Below are positions 37,140 through 45,980 of a DNA stretch of 64,000 bases, one piece after another. Below the pieces are notes generated by a model. The model did no database searches and was not told the origin of the DNA. It worked only from the letters and a program-made list of their open reading frames with translations. This stretch comes from Deltaproteobacteria bacterium (GTDB taxonomy: Bacteria; Myxococcota_A; Polyangia; HGW-17; SLPX01): contig JAGGXR010000074.1 in assembly GCA_021162935.1 (NCBI GenBank), positions 1 through 64,000 on the forward strand, read 5' to 3'. Position 1 is the first letter of the stretch, and the number at the start of each line of letters is the position of its first letter. The translations under genes and the position numbers were made by a program.

Positions 37140-38257
37140 CGAGAACCCATTGTTCCGCCGTGGCGATCCCAACCCTTCTGACCGCCTGTGCAGCCATCGT
37201 GCTCATCGGTCTACCGGCCTGGGCTGCTCCCGACGATCAGCCGACCGATCACACGACCACCACGGACCAGGAGGGGACTGCAACGAACGTCGGCCATGAT
37301 CAGGCTGAAAACCGCCCAAACAGCGCCGACGACCAGCCGGGAGAAAACGATTCGGAACGGCCCGATGAACTGTCGAAGGAAAACCGGTCTGGATCGAACG
37401 AGGCCGGAGAAGCAGCGACGACGCGTGACGCAACCGGTTCGGCATCAGGCGCTCACTCGACATCCGCAGGGTCGAGGCAAAACACCGACGAATCGGAACC
37501 CCTGCCAGCCGAGTCGCTCGTGGCCGACTTTCGTACCCGAAAGGACATCGAAAGCCCGCGCCACTGGATGTTCGAACTGAAGTTTGGTCCCTACAAGCCG
37601 GACGTGGATGCGGAATCCGGTCTGTCGGGCCACCCCTATCGAGACGTATTCGAATGCCTGCCTGGTCACTCGTGCAGCAAGTGGGCAGGATACACGGTCA
37701 TGTCCCAGGCCGAGCTGGACTTCCAGGTCTGGAAGGGCTTCGGTTCTCTGGGTATCGCCGGCACCATCGGCTACTTCCGCATCAAGGGCAAGGCGCTCCA
37801 GCCCGAAGACCCATCTGTGCCCTACGACCCGGATTCGAATCCCTACATTTACTCGGGCGACACGACGACCATGAATCTGCTGCCCTTCGTGCTCCAGGTG
37901 GTCTATCGGTGGGACTACGCAGCGATCAAATGGGGCGTTCCCATCGTGCCTTACGTGAAGGGAGGCGCGGTCTGCACCGTGTGGTGGATCGAAAACGGCA
38001 ATGGAGACGTGGCTCGATTCGGCAACGGCACCAAGGCCAGAGGCACCACGTTCGGGTACGAGATCAACCTGGGAATCGCCTTTCTGCTCGATGTGCTCGA
38101 GCCGTCCGCCGCCAAAACGATGGACCGAGAAATCGGGATCAACCACAGCTACCTGTTTGCGGAGTTCGTCCATTCACAGGTCCGCTGGGCGGTGCACGAC
38201 CGCATGCGTCTGGGCATGCCGGCCACCTTCCTGGCGGGCCTCGCGTTGGAGTTCTAG
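37136..38257 (+). CDS. Outer-membrane beta-barrel protein, MXAN_2562-like
   Basis: 373 residues; its ATG overlaps the preceding TGA (ATGA), with AAGGGAG upstream. A signal peptide (to about LPAWAA) and about 100 disordered hydrophilic residues precede a barrel starting WMFELKFGPYKPDVDAESG. Alternating strands follow, ending MRLGMPATFLAGLALEF with a terminal Phe. The opening FELKFGPYxPDVD and the gene order after an MXAN_2561-like protein match the MXAN_2562 family of myxobacterial outer-membrane proteins. Function unknown. Confidence 0.8.
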   Translation: MTRTHCSAVAIPTLLTACAAIVLIGLPAWAAPDDQPTDHTTTTDQEGTATNVGHDQAENRPNSADDQPGENDSERPDELSKENRSGSNEAGEAATTRDATGSASGAHSTSAGSRQNTDESEPLPAESLVADFRTRKDIESPRHWMFELKFGPYKPDVDAESGLSGHPYRDVFECLPGHSCSKWAGYTVMSQAELDFQVWKGFGSLGIAGTIGYFRIKGKALQPEDPSVPYDPDSNPYIYSGDTTTMNLLPFVLQVVYRWDYAAIKWGVPIVPYVKGGAVCTVWWIENGNGDVARFGNGTKARGTTFGYEINLGIAFLLDVLEPSAAKTMDREIGINHSYLFAEFVHSQVRWAVHDRMRLGMPATFLAGLALEF

Positions 38258-38260
38258 ATT

Positions 38261-39292
38261 TTGGTCAGGACGCCCCAGCCGCCCAGGCGCATCCTGCTCA
38301 CGGTGGCGTACGACGGCACGAACTTCTCCGGATGGCAGGTTCAACCAAACGTCCGCACGGTCCAGGGGGAACTGGAGGCCGCCGTCTCTGAGATGGAGGG
38401 CCGCCGGGTGCGTGTACGCGGCGCCGGTCGCACCGATGCCGGCGTGCATGCGCTGGGCCAGGCCGCAACATTCACCACGTCTGGGTCGATTCCGCCCATG
38501 GGATATCTCAAAGGGCTGGTCTCCCTGCTTCCCGATGACATGGCCGTCACCGCGATCCGGCAGGTGCCCGACCACTTCGTCATCCAGACCTGGCCCGTGA
38601 TCAAGCTCTACCGCTACACGTTCTACGAATCCGTGTTTCGCGACCCGTTTCTGGAACGCTACGCCATCAGGACCCATGTCCACCTGGACGTGGACTCCAT
38701 GAACCGGGCCGCGCAGTATCTGCTTGGCGCCCACGACTTCTCGTCTTTTCGTGCGGCGGACTGTGAACGGAAGACCGCGGTGCGCCGCATCGACCAACTC
38801 ACGGTCACCCGGTCGTCCAACCTGGTCACCCTGGACGTCATGGGGCCGGGCTTTCTGAAGAACATGGTACGTATCGTCGCCGGAACACTGCTCCAGGTGG
38901 GCCTGGGGCGTTGGCCCGCCACCCGGATCGCCGACATTCTCGAAGCCAGGGACCGAACCAAGGGCGGCCCCACGGCCCGAGCCAAGGGACTCTGCCTCGT
39001 CTGGGTGCGGTATCGAGACATCGAGCCTGCCGTCCCGCCCGGCAACTGGCTGGATCCGACCTGGCCCATGATTCTGGGACCTGCTGCGGGCGCAGCCCCC
39101 GAGCCAGCGCCCATTTTGGACTTCACCACGAAATCGGCGACCTGGGACGACGAACCGACGGCCGACCCGCCCGACGCCCCGGCAGGCAAACGAGACGACG
39201 TTTCAGATGGTGACCCCACCGGCCCACGGGCCGGCGAGCACGAGAGCGGCCCCACGGGGAAACCACCCGGCACGGGAAACGAGCAGCCATGA
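38261..39292 (+). CDS. truA: tRNA pseudouridine synthase A
   Basis: 343 residues from a TTG at 38261, three bases after the preceding stop and eight bases after GGAG; no ATG fits the conserved start RRILLTVAYDGTNFSGWQVQ. The catalytic Asp is in RGAGRTDAGVHALGQ. LYRYTFYES, AHDFSSFRA and FLKNMVRIVAGTLLQVG complete the fold. It isomerises uridines 38-40 of the tRNA anticodon arm. About 80 C-terminal residues beyond the enzyme core are disordered and Pro/Asp/Gly-rich, an addition not usual for TruA. Confidence 0.95.
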   Translation: MVRTPQPPRRILLTVAYDGTNFSGWQVQPNVRTVQGELEAAVSEMEGRRVRVRGAGRTDAGVHALGQAATFTTSGSIPPMGYLKGLVSLLPDDMAVTAIRQVPDHFVIQTWPVIKLYRYTFYESVFRDPFLERYAIRTHVHLDVDSMNRAAQYLLGAHDFSSFRAADCERKTAVRRIDQLTVTRSSNLVTLDVMGPGFLKNMVRIVAGTLLQVGLGRWPATRIADILEARDRTKGGPTARAKGLCLVWVRYRDIEPAVPPGNWLDPTWPMILGPAAGAAPEPAPILDFTTKSATWDDEPTADPPDAPAGKRDDVSDGDPTGPRAGEHESGPTGKPPGTGNEQP

Positions 39293-40038
39293 GGTGGCAC
39301 AGGCGAAAAACCCTGAAGAAGTCGAAACCACGCGACGACCGATCCCTGACGGACCGGATCCGCGCCTCGCTCCTCACCATGCGCGCCCAGTCCCGAGTGG
39401 TGACCATCGTGACCCTGCTGGGAATCTCGGCCTATTTTCTGTCCGTCCTGGCTTCCATCCCCACGACCGTCGCGCTCGTGCGCGTGCTTCCCCAAACCTT
39501 ATCGTCCACCCTGTCCAAACTTCTGGTGGGCACTCTTGCCCTGGATCTGCCCAAGCTCATCGTTCTTGCGGCCATGGCGTATCCCATGGGCCGACTCCTG
39601 GCGGTCCGCCCCTGGATCGCCGTCCTGGGAACCATGATCGGCATCTACGTCATGGATGGCGCCGTCAGCTGGGTGATGGGCTCACTCGACGCGGTCTGGC
39701 TGAACCGATACGCGGCGCCCAGCCGCCTCACGTTGATCGTGGTCACCTACCTGCTCACCTGGTGGCTCGCCCACCTGGGATGGAGGTCCAAACAGAAGCG
39801 TTCGGGTTTTGGCTCTCGATCCGAAACGCTGCAGGATGCCGGTCATTCGGCCGACAGCACGCAGACCAGTCCAGACGAACAGACATCGACCCGAGACGAT
39901 CGAGACGAAGAAAAGGGTCAGGTCGCGGCTGCCATGGAACAACCAATCGCTCAGCCCGAGCAGAACCAGCCAGACGTTCAGCCTGAACAGAACGCTCAGC
40001 CCGAGCAGAACGATCCAGACGGGCCCAACGAGACATGA
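39289..40038 (+). CDS. Small integral membrane protein with Gln/Glu/Pro tail
   Basis: 249 residues; the ATG overlaps the truA stop (ATGA), so it is coupled. Four hydrophobic segments (VVTIVTLLGISAYFLSVLA; LPKLIVLAAMAYPMGRLLA; WIAVLGTMIGIYVMDGAVSWV; LTLIVVTYLLTWWLAHLG) are followed by a hydrophilic tail with repeats of QPEQN. The last 284 bp overlap the 3' end of the convergent CapA-like gene. I do not recognise the family. Confidence 0.75.
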   Translation: MRWHRRKTLKKSKPRDDRSLTDRIRASLLTMRAQSRVVTIVTLLGISAYFLSVLASIPTTVALVRVLPQTLSSTLSKLLVGTLALDLPKLIVLAAMAYPMGRLLAVRPWIAVLGTMIGIYVMDGAVSWVMGSLDAVWLNRYAAPSRLTLIVVTYLLTWWLAHLGWRSKQKRSGFGSRSETLQDAGHSADSTQTSPDEQTSTRDDRDEEKGQVAAAMEQPIAQPEQNQPDVQPEQNAQPEQNDPDGPNET

Positions 40039-41161
40039 CCGTCAGGTTCGTGCCGTATCGGGCCGACTGTTGGGCCAGACGGCCCAGGACCCGTCGGGCC
40101 ATGAACCCACGAAGCAGCCGCGGCTGAAACCAGACGTATGGATTCCAGTTGACCGTGTAGATGGGAAGCGCATAGGCTGCCTGCCACCGCCCGTCTGGTG
40201 ACAGATCCACCAGCCCAACCAGGGAGAAGCGAGCCCGAATGTTGCCGGACCCGAAGGTGAAGTTTCCAAGCGAATAGAAAATGGGCACGCCTCGGTACCG
40301 CTCCATGGGTCCCATAATGTGCGTGCCACAGGCCACCACGATCTGGGCGCCCGCCTCGACCGCCTCGTGGCAGAGTTCCCGCTCGAAATCCGTGGGCAGG
40401 GCCTGATAGCGGCCGCCGATGTGCAGAAACACCACGACCAAGTCCGCCTGACTCCTGGCTGCTGCAATGTCGCGACGGAGTGCCTCGGGACGTGCCAGGG
40501 CCGCGCCAGCGCGCCTCGGCCCCGCTGCCAGGCCGACCATGGACTGGATGCGGCCCGCAACCAACGTGTAGGGAGCGAGGTACCCGAGTAGGGCGACCCG
40601 AAGGGGCCCCACGTCCATGACCATGGCCCGATGCGCCTGCCGTTCGTTCCTGCCACCGCCGAAGGCGACAATCCCATTGTGCCCCAGATACCACCGCGTC
40701 TCGTCCAGACCGGCCGCGCCGCAGTCCAGACTGTGGTTGTTGGCCAAGGTCATGGCGCGAAAGCCGGCTCGATGGAGCGCGCCAGCCACTTCGGGCGGCA
40801 TCTTGTACGACCATCGCTTCGCCCGATTCCGTCGGGCCCGAACCGCGATGGGCCCTTCAAGATTTCCCACGAGCAGGTCCGCCGAGGCGAGCAACGGGCG
40901 CACGGCGCCAAACGGATAGTCGTAGCCCTTGCGTTTCAGGATGCGACGGCCCGCGTCCGCGAGCATCACGTCCCCGACAAAGGCAAGCCGAATTGCCCCC
41001 TTCTTGGGCGGCACGCGCACATCCTTGGCTCGCGCCAGAAACAACGGCGTCATGGGGAAAAAATAGAAGTACTCGGTGAACGCAAGCGCGACCATGGGCA
41101 AGGAACAGGCCAAGACGACGGCCCAACGTCGCCGGGACCAACGTGCCAAAGGCCAATTCAT
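39755..41161 (-). CDS. CapA-like metallophosphatase-family protein
   Basis: 468 residues from the ATG at 41161. An N-terminal helix (WAVVLACSLPMVALAFTEYF) anchors it. The PGA_cap domain follows: RLAFVGDVMLADAGRRI, ADLLVGNLEGPI, MTLANNHSLDCGAAGLDET, VVVFLHIGGRY, VVACGTHIMGPMERY and YSLGNFTFGSG. These are the metal and active-site loops of the poly-gamma-glutamate/capsule CapA family, whose exact reaction is unsettled. The domain ends near 40040. The last 95 residues, Arg/Ala/Ser-rich, are read antisense to the neighbouring membrane-protein tail and may not be conserved. Confidence 0.88.
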   Translation of the reverse strand: MNWPLARWSRRRWAVVLACSLPMVALAFTEYFYFFPMTPLFLARAKDVRVPPKKGAIRLAFVGDVMLADAGRRILKRKGYDYPFGAVRPLLASADLLVGNLEGPIAVRARRNRAKRWSYKMPPEVAGALHRAGFRAMTLANNHSLDCGAAGLDETRWYLGHNGIVAFGGGRNERQAHRAMVMDVGPLRVALLGYLAPYTLVAGRIQSMVGLAAGPRRAGAALARPEALRRDIAAARSQADLVVVFLHIGGRYQALPTDFERELCHEAVEAGAQIVVACGTHIMGPMERYRGVPIFYSLGNFTFGSGNIRARFSLVGLVDLSPDGRWQAAYALPIYTVNWNPYVWFQPRLLRGFMARRVLGRLAQQSARYGTNLTVMSRWARLDRSARAERSVQAERLAGSARAERLVVPWQPRPDPFLRLDRLGSMSVRLDWSACCRPNDRHPAAFRIESQNPNASVWTSIPGGRATR

Positions 41162-41500
41162 GAGTACTCGACCACGACGAAATTGAACTTCATCCGAATC
41201 CTCGCAATCCATTGCGCCCAGGAAACAGGCAACAGCATCCATTTTTGCCCTGCAGACAGCCTGCTCCAACGCATATATTCTCGTTTCCACAATGCAATCA
41301 AGCAATTTGCCGCATCCAACCAAAGCACATGCCCGTCTCGCACACCCTCCCGGACGACAAGAACCCCCTCTCCGGGCCGAGCACAGTCCCGGTGACAGGA
41401 TCTTGGCTGACACGGTCGACCGGTCCCCCCCCTTGTAGCGGTCGGACGATACGGCTACGAGAATCAAGTAAATCCTCATGGCTGTAGCATAAGATTTTTC

Positions 41501-41528
41501 TGGACAGGGGCGGATCGATAAATAGACT
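41501..41528 (+). promoter_or_regulatory. Candidate promoter, TGGACA-16-TAGACT
   Basis: Five of six -35 and four of six -10 bases. The -10 box touches the palindrome at 41526, which would place an operator at the transcription start. Confidence 0.35.
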
Positions 41529-41539
41529 GACAGGTCAGT
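41526..41539. promoter_or_regulatory. Palindromic operator candidate ACTGAC-AG-GTCAGT
   Basis: A 14-base inverted repeat with perfect six-base arms, 142 bp before the activator start. TGAC-NN-GTCA palindromes are typical of TetR/AcrR-family sites controlling acyl-CoA genes. That fits the gene's predicted role, but no regulator gene is in the window. Confidence 0.45.
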
Positions 41540-41681
41540 TCAATCAACTCTGTCCTCCCCCTTTGGGAGCGAGCAAAGTGCGGCCCCAGGTGGGGCCACG
41601 AATATGATCCGAAACGGATTTCAGGGTATCGCCCCGAGACGGGCCCAGACCCTGATGGACATCATGAAAGGAGCATTGCAG

Positions 41682-44600
41682 ATGAGCCTTCCGTACATGG
41701 GCATCGACATTGGATCCCTCTTCTTCAAGGTATATATCTCAAACGGCCCAGAAAACTGGCCCAAGCACCTCTATCGACCCCATCACGGAAACCCCTACGA
41801 GGTCTTCCGCCAGGACATCGCTCCTTTGCTCAAGGAACATTCCTGCCATGTGATCGTCACGGGAAGTGTGGCAGACACGATTGCGAGTCGCCTGCATCTG
41901 ACGCCCGTCGATACCTTGAAGGCGACGGTCGAGGCGGTGACGAACCGATACCCGAATACGCGCAACATCATCGATATCGGAGGTGGAAGCGTCACGCTCA
42001 TCCGTCTCGACGAGCAGGGCAAGTTCCAGACCTATTCCACGAACACCCTCTGCGCTGCTGGAACCGGTTCGTTCCTGGACGAACAGGCGACCAGGCTGTC
42101 GGTGAGCTACGAGGATATGTCCCACTTTGCGGCTATCGAAAATCCGCCGACCATCGCCACCAGATGCACGGTGTTCGCCAAATCAGACCTGATCCACCGC
42201 CAGCAGGAAGGCTACTCCAAGGAGCAGATGTGGGCGGGTCTGTGCCGCGGCATGTCCACCACCATGCTGCAGACGCTGCTCAAAGGCGCTCCTTTGCGTG
42301 GTGAGACGGTCATTACCGGTGGCGTGGCCCAAAACCAGGTGGTCATGCATTGGCTGAACCAGGTCAACGGAGTATCGGTCCATGCCTTCGACGAGGCGCA
42401 TCTGTCGGGAGCCATCGGCTGCGTGGAGTTGGCGCAACGCGGCGCCGCACCGTCTGAAATCCGGGGCGGATCCGACCTTATCATGGGAACATCCGATTTC
42501 GAATACAAGCCGCAGGAATCTGAGTCAGACCGAGCCAAGCCCCTCATGCTCAACAAAACCAACTACCCTGACTTCACTGTGACTCGCGAGTACATCGACG
42601 AGCAGGACACCGAGGTCCGGTGCTACAATTGGCCTGAAAACGGCGAGATCGAAACCTACATGGGCATCGACATAGGATCAACGAGCACAAAGGCCCTCCT
42701 CATCGATAAGAATGGCGATGTCTACCTGGACATCTACCGCAAGACCGCGGGCGAGCCTATCGAGGCCACCAAACGCCTGTTCGAGACCATCGAGGCTCTG
42801 TCCAAGGAAACGAACACCAAGGTGACCGTCAAGGGCTGCGGCACCACGGGTTCGGGACGGAAGATCGTAGGCGCCGTGGTTGGCGCCGACCGCGTGATCA
42901 ACGAAATCACGGCCCACGTGGCAGGCGCCATGAAGGTGGACCCCACCATCGAAACCATCTTCGAAATTGGCGGCCAGGACGCCAAGTACATGCGGACCAT
43001 CAACGGCCACATCGCTGACTCGAACATGAATTACGTATGTGCCGCCGGAACGGGCTCCTTCGTCGAAGAGCAGGCTCGCAAGCTTGGTTTCGACTACAAA
43101 GCCATCGGAGCCAAACTCATCGGAATCGCCCCGCCCCGCAGTTCGGACCGCTGCACCGTCTTCATGGAGCAGGACATGCACCGCCTCCTTCGCCAAGGGT
43201 ACTCCAAGGAAGAAGCCATGGCCGCGGTCATGTACTCGGTGGTCAAGAACTATCTCAATCGAGTCGTGGGCAATCGTCCGGTCAGCCAAAAACGCGTGTT
43301 CTTCCAAGGCGCCACGGCCAGAAACAAAGCGCTGGTGGCTGCCTTCGAAAACCTGCTCGACGTCGAAATCGTGGTCTCGCCTCTGTGCCACCAGATGGGT
43401 GCCTACGGCGTCGCGCTCGTGACTCAACAGTCGATGGAGCAGGCGAACGAAGAAACCGTGTTCTTCGGACTAGACCTCTCGCGTCGCTCCATCACCATGA
43501 CTCAGGAAGTATGCGAGTTGTGTGCAAACAAGTGCCGGATCACCTTCGCACACATCGAAGGAGTCGAGGCCACCCCGAGTTGGGGCTATGCCTGCGGTCG
43601 CGACCCGGACGACGACAAGATGAAGATCACCAAGAACTACGACCTGTTCCGCAAGCGTCGTAAGCTCATGCACAAAAACCGCGGGCCCGAGTTACCCAAG
43701 GACGCTCCCGTGGTGGGCATTCCCATGTCCCTGACCATGTACACGTACCTGCCCTTCTGGAAGACCTTCCTGGCGCACCTGGGATACCGGACAAAAATCT
43801 CCGGCAAGACCACGCCCGAAGTCGGGCAGAAGGGTGTCGAGATCACTGGGGCTGATTTCTGCTATCCGGTCAAAATCTCGCATGGCCACGTGCGCACCCT
43901 GATCGAAAAGGGCGTGGACAAAATTCTCGTTCCGGCATTGATCAGTGGCAAGAATAACGAAAAGAGAGCCACGAACTCCCTGTATTGCCCGTACGTGGAA
44001 GGACAACCGGGCTATATTCGGACGGCGCTCGAACTTGCCGGCATCGAAACCGTCGCCATCCTGGCGCCTCCGGTGGATTTCCGCTGGGACGAAGCGCGAG
44101 CCGCACGAGAGTTTGCCGAATCCCTTGGGAAGACCCTGAACGCAACAAAGCGCCAATTCGCCAAGGCATGGACCTTCGGACTCAAAGCCCAGCAGGAATT
44201 CGAGCAGGAAATGCAGGACACTGGACGCCAGGCGCTCGAAGACCTCGAAAAGAACAATCAGTACGGACTGGTCATCCTGGGCAGACCATACAACACCGCG
44301 GATCCAGGAGCCAACCTGGACCTGCCGAACACGATCGCCGAAATGGGCGGTGAGCTCGTCATTCCCATCGACATGATGCCGTTTTCTCAAGACATGGTGC
44401 CGGACGAATTCGTCAATATCTACTGGGCATACGGCCAGCGCATCCTCGTGGCGGCAAGGACCGTGGCGGAAAATCCGCGACTCAACGCGGTTTACATGAC
44501 GAACTTCAGTTGTGGACCGGACAGCTTCCTCCAAACCTACGCGGAAAAAGTAATGGGCACCAAACCCATGCTCATCCTCGAACTGGACGAACATGGTTCG

Positions 44601-45962
44601 GACGGCGGATACCAGACCAGAATCGAAGCCTTCCTGGACGTGCTTCGTCAACGCCGACATGCCCCTGAAGGAGCCCAGCGCCTCCGGCTGCCCTTTGTCA
44701 CCGAACAGCAACTCAAGGACCGCACCATCTGGATTCCGCCCATGCACAGCGTGGCGTCGACTTTCTTCGCGGCCGCCTTCCGCCGACATGGACTCAAATC
44801 AGAAGCCCTTCCCATGGAGGACCGAGAGGCCTATGAAATGGGCCGGCGTTCCAGTCGCGGATCCGAATGTCTGCCCACGGCAACCACCATCGGAGGCCTC
44901 CTGAAAAAGTTTCGGGACATCGATGCGGATCCAACCAAGCATGCCTATTTCATGGCAACGGCGACGGGGCCCTGTCGATTCGGCCAGTACACCCTTCTCC
45001 ACAGGATGATCCTTGACAAGGCAGGCTACGAGGACGTTCCCATCCTGGCCCCGGCTTCGTACAACTCGTATCAGGGTCTGTCCGAACCGCTACGCCGGAG
45101 CCTCTGGGACGCCATCATGGCTTCGGACATCCTGTACAAAATGCGTTGCAAGACCAAGCCTTATGAGGCGACCCCCGGCACCACCGAAGCGCTCACCGAG
45201 CAGTACATTCGGCGCATGGAGCGGGCCATCGAATCCAGTGGCGACCTCGAAGACCTCGTGGCCCAGGCGGGCCGTGACTTCCTGGCCGTCCCGAGGGTAC
45301 CAGGACTGACCAAGCCACTCATCGGCGTGGTCGGTGAGATCTACGTGCGAAACAATACCTTCAGTAATGAAGACGTGGTGGGCGTGATCGAGGCAAACGG
45401 AGGTGAGGCCTGGGTGGCTCCAATTTCCGAATGGTTCCTCTACACATCGTACATGCAGCAGTGGTTCGCAAAGCGAAACGGCTGGAAGAGTGTGCTCACC
45501 CAGGCCCATAGCCTCTTGCTGAACCATTTCCTCTTCCGGAGCGAGAAACGCTGGCTGGACCTAGCAGGACCCATCCTCGCGGACCGACACGAGCCACCGG
45601 TGGAATCGACCGTGACGGCTGGCGCCGAATACATCGACCCGCAGTTCGAAGGCGAAGCCATCCTGACAGTGGGCCGAGCCATCGAATTCTCCAAGCAGGG
45701 AGCCAAGATGGCCGTAAACTGCTCGCCATTCGGCTGCATGCCCGGCCAGACCACGACGGCCATCTTCCAGAAGGTCCAGCAGGAACTCGGCATGCCGGTC
45801 CTCAATATGTTCTACGATGGAACGGGCGACCTGAACTCGCGCATCGCAGTGTTCATGGCGAACCTCACGGACCAGACTCCAATCACGAAGGCTGAAGTGG
45901 AACCCACATTGCCCATGCCCGAAATCGGCATCCATCCCGACCATACCCGCGCCACGAACTAG
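41682..45962 (+). CDS. 2-hydroxyacyl-CoA dehydratase activator fusion (two BadF/BcrA ATPase domains plus DUF2229/HgdB-like)
   Basis: 1426 residues from the ATG at 41682, AAGGAG upstream. Two ASKHA ATPase domains: one begins MGIDIGSLFFKVYI, the second (about residue 327) MGIDIGSTSTKALLIDK. Each has CAAGTGSF and, about 40 residues on, RCTVF, the two cysteines that hold a [4Fe-4S] cluster between monomers in HgdC/CompA. A CELCANKC motif follows, then a DUF2229 region (VGIPMSLTMYTYLPFWKTF, GADFCYPVKISHGH) and an HgdB-like part with NCSPFGCMPGQTT. Such proteins use ATP to push low-potential electrons into radical dehydratases. Long fusions are common in anaerobes and some deltaproteobacteria. The substrate is unknown. 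Confidence 0.93.
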   Translation: MSLPYMGIDIGSLFFKVYISNGPENWPKHLYRPHHGNPYEVFRQDIAPLLKEHSCHVIVTGSVADTIASRLHLTPVDTLKATVEAVTNRYPNTRNIIDIGGGSVTLIRLDEQGKFQTYSTNTLCAAGTGSFLDEQATRLSVSYEDMSHFAAIENPPTIATRCTVFAKSDLIHRQQEGYSKEQMWAGLCRGMSTTMLQTLLKGAPLRGETVITGGVAQNQVVMHWLNQVNGVSVHAFDEAHLSGAIGCVELAQRGAAPSEIRGGSDLIMGTSDFEYKPQESESDRAKPLMLNKTNYPDFTVTREYIDEQDTEVRCYNWPENGEIETYMGIDIGSTSTKALLIDKNGDVYLDIYRKTAGEPIEATKRLFETIEALSKETNTKVTVKGCGTTGSGRKIVGAVVGADRVINEITAHVAGAMKVDPTIETIFEIGGQDAKYMRTINGHIADSNMNYVCAAGTGSFVEEQARKLGFDYKAIGAKLIGIAPPRSSDRCTVFMEQDMHRLLRQGYSKEEAMAAVMYSVVKNYLNRVVGNRPVSQKRVFFQGATARNKALVAAFENLLDVEIVVSPLCHQMGAYGVALVTQQSMEQANEETVFFGLDLSRRSITMTQEVCELCANKCRITFAHIEGVEATPSWGYACGRDPDDDKMKITKNYDLFRKRRKLMHKNRGPELPKDAPVVGIPMSLTMYTYLPFWKTFLAHLGYRTKISGKTTPEVGQKGVEITGADFCYPVKISHGHVRTLIEKGVDKILVPALISGKNNEKRATNSLYCPYVEGQPGYIRTALELAGIETVAILAPPVDFRWDEARAAREFAESLGKTLNATKRQFAKAWTFGLKAQQEFEQEMQDTGRQALEDLEKNNQYGLVILGRPYNTADPGANLDLPNTIAEMGGELVIPIDMMPFSQDMVPDEFVNIYWAYGQRILVAARTVAENPRLNAVYMTNFSCGPDSFLQTYAEKVMGTKPMLILELDEHGSDGGYQTRIEAFLDVLRQRRHAPEGAQRLRLPFVTEQQLKDRTIWIPPMHSVASTFFAAAFRRHGLKSEALPMEDREAYEMGRRSSRGSECLPTATTIGGLLKKFRDIDADPTKHAYFMATATGPCRFGQYTLLHRMILDKAGYEDVPILAPASYNSYQGLSEPLRRSLWDAIMASDILYKMRCKTKPYEATPGTTEALTEQYIRRMERAIESSGDLEDLVAQAGRDFLAVPRVPGLTKPLIGVVGEIYVRNNTFSNEDVVGVIEANGGEAWVAPISEWFLYTSYMQQWFAKRNGWKSVLTQAHSLLLNHFLFRSEKRWLDLAGPILADRHEPPVESTVTAGAEYIDPQFEGEAILTVGRAIEFSKQGAKMAVNCSPFGCMPGQTTTAIFQKVQQELGMPVLNMFYDGTGDLNSRIAVFMANLTDQTPITKAEVEPTLPMPEIGIHPDHTRATN

Positions 45963-45980
45963 CTGGCGCTGTTCAAGCCC

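Larger units (their letters stand above)
41162..41681. other. Divergent control region before the activator gene
   Basis: About 520 bp between the CapA-like gene and the large activator gene. It holds a promoter-like pair, a palindrome and two small hairpins (41561-41575 CTCCC/GGGAG; 41582-41597 GGCCCC/GGGGCC). An in-frame ATG at 41604 lies in the leader, but AAGGAG precedes the ATG at 41682. Confidence 0.5.

Noticed and set aside
37820-37845. tRNA-like GATTCGAATCC motif
   Set aside because: It lies inside the outer-membrane protein gene and no acceptor or anticodon arm can be formed around it.
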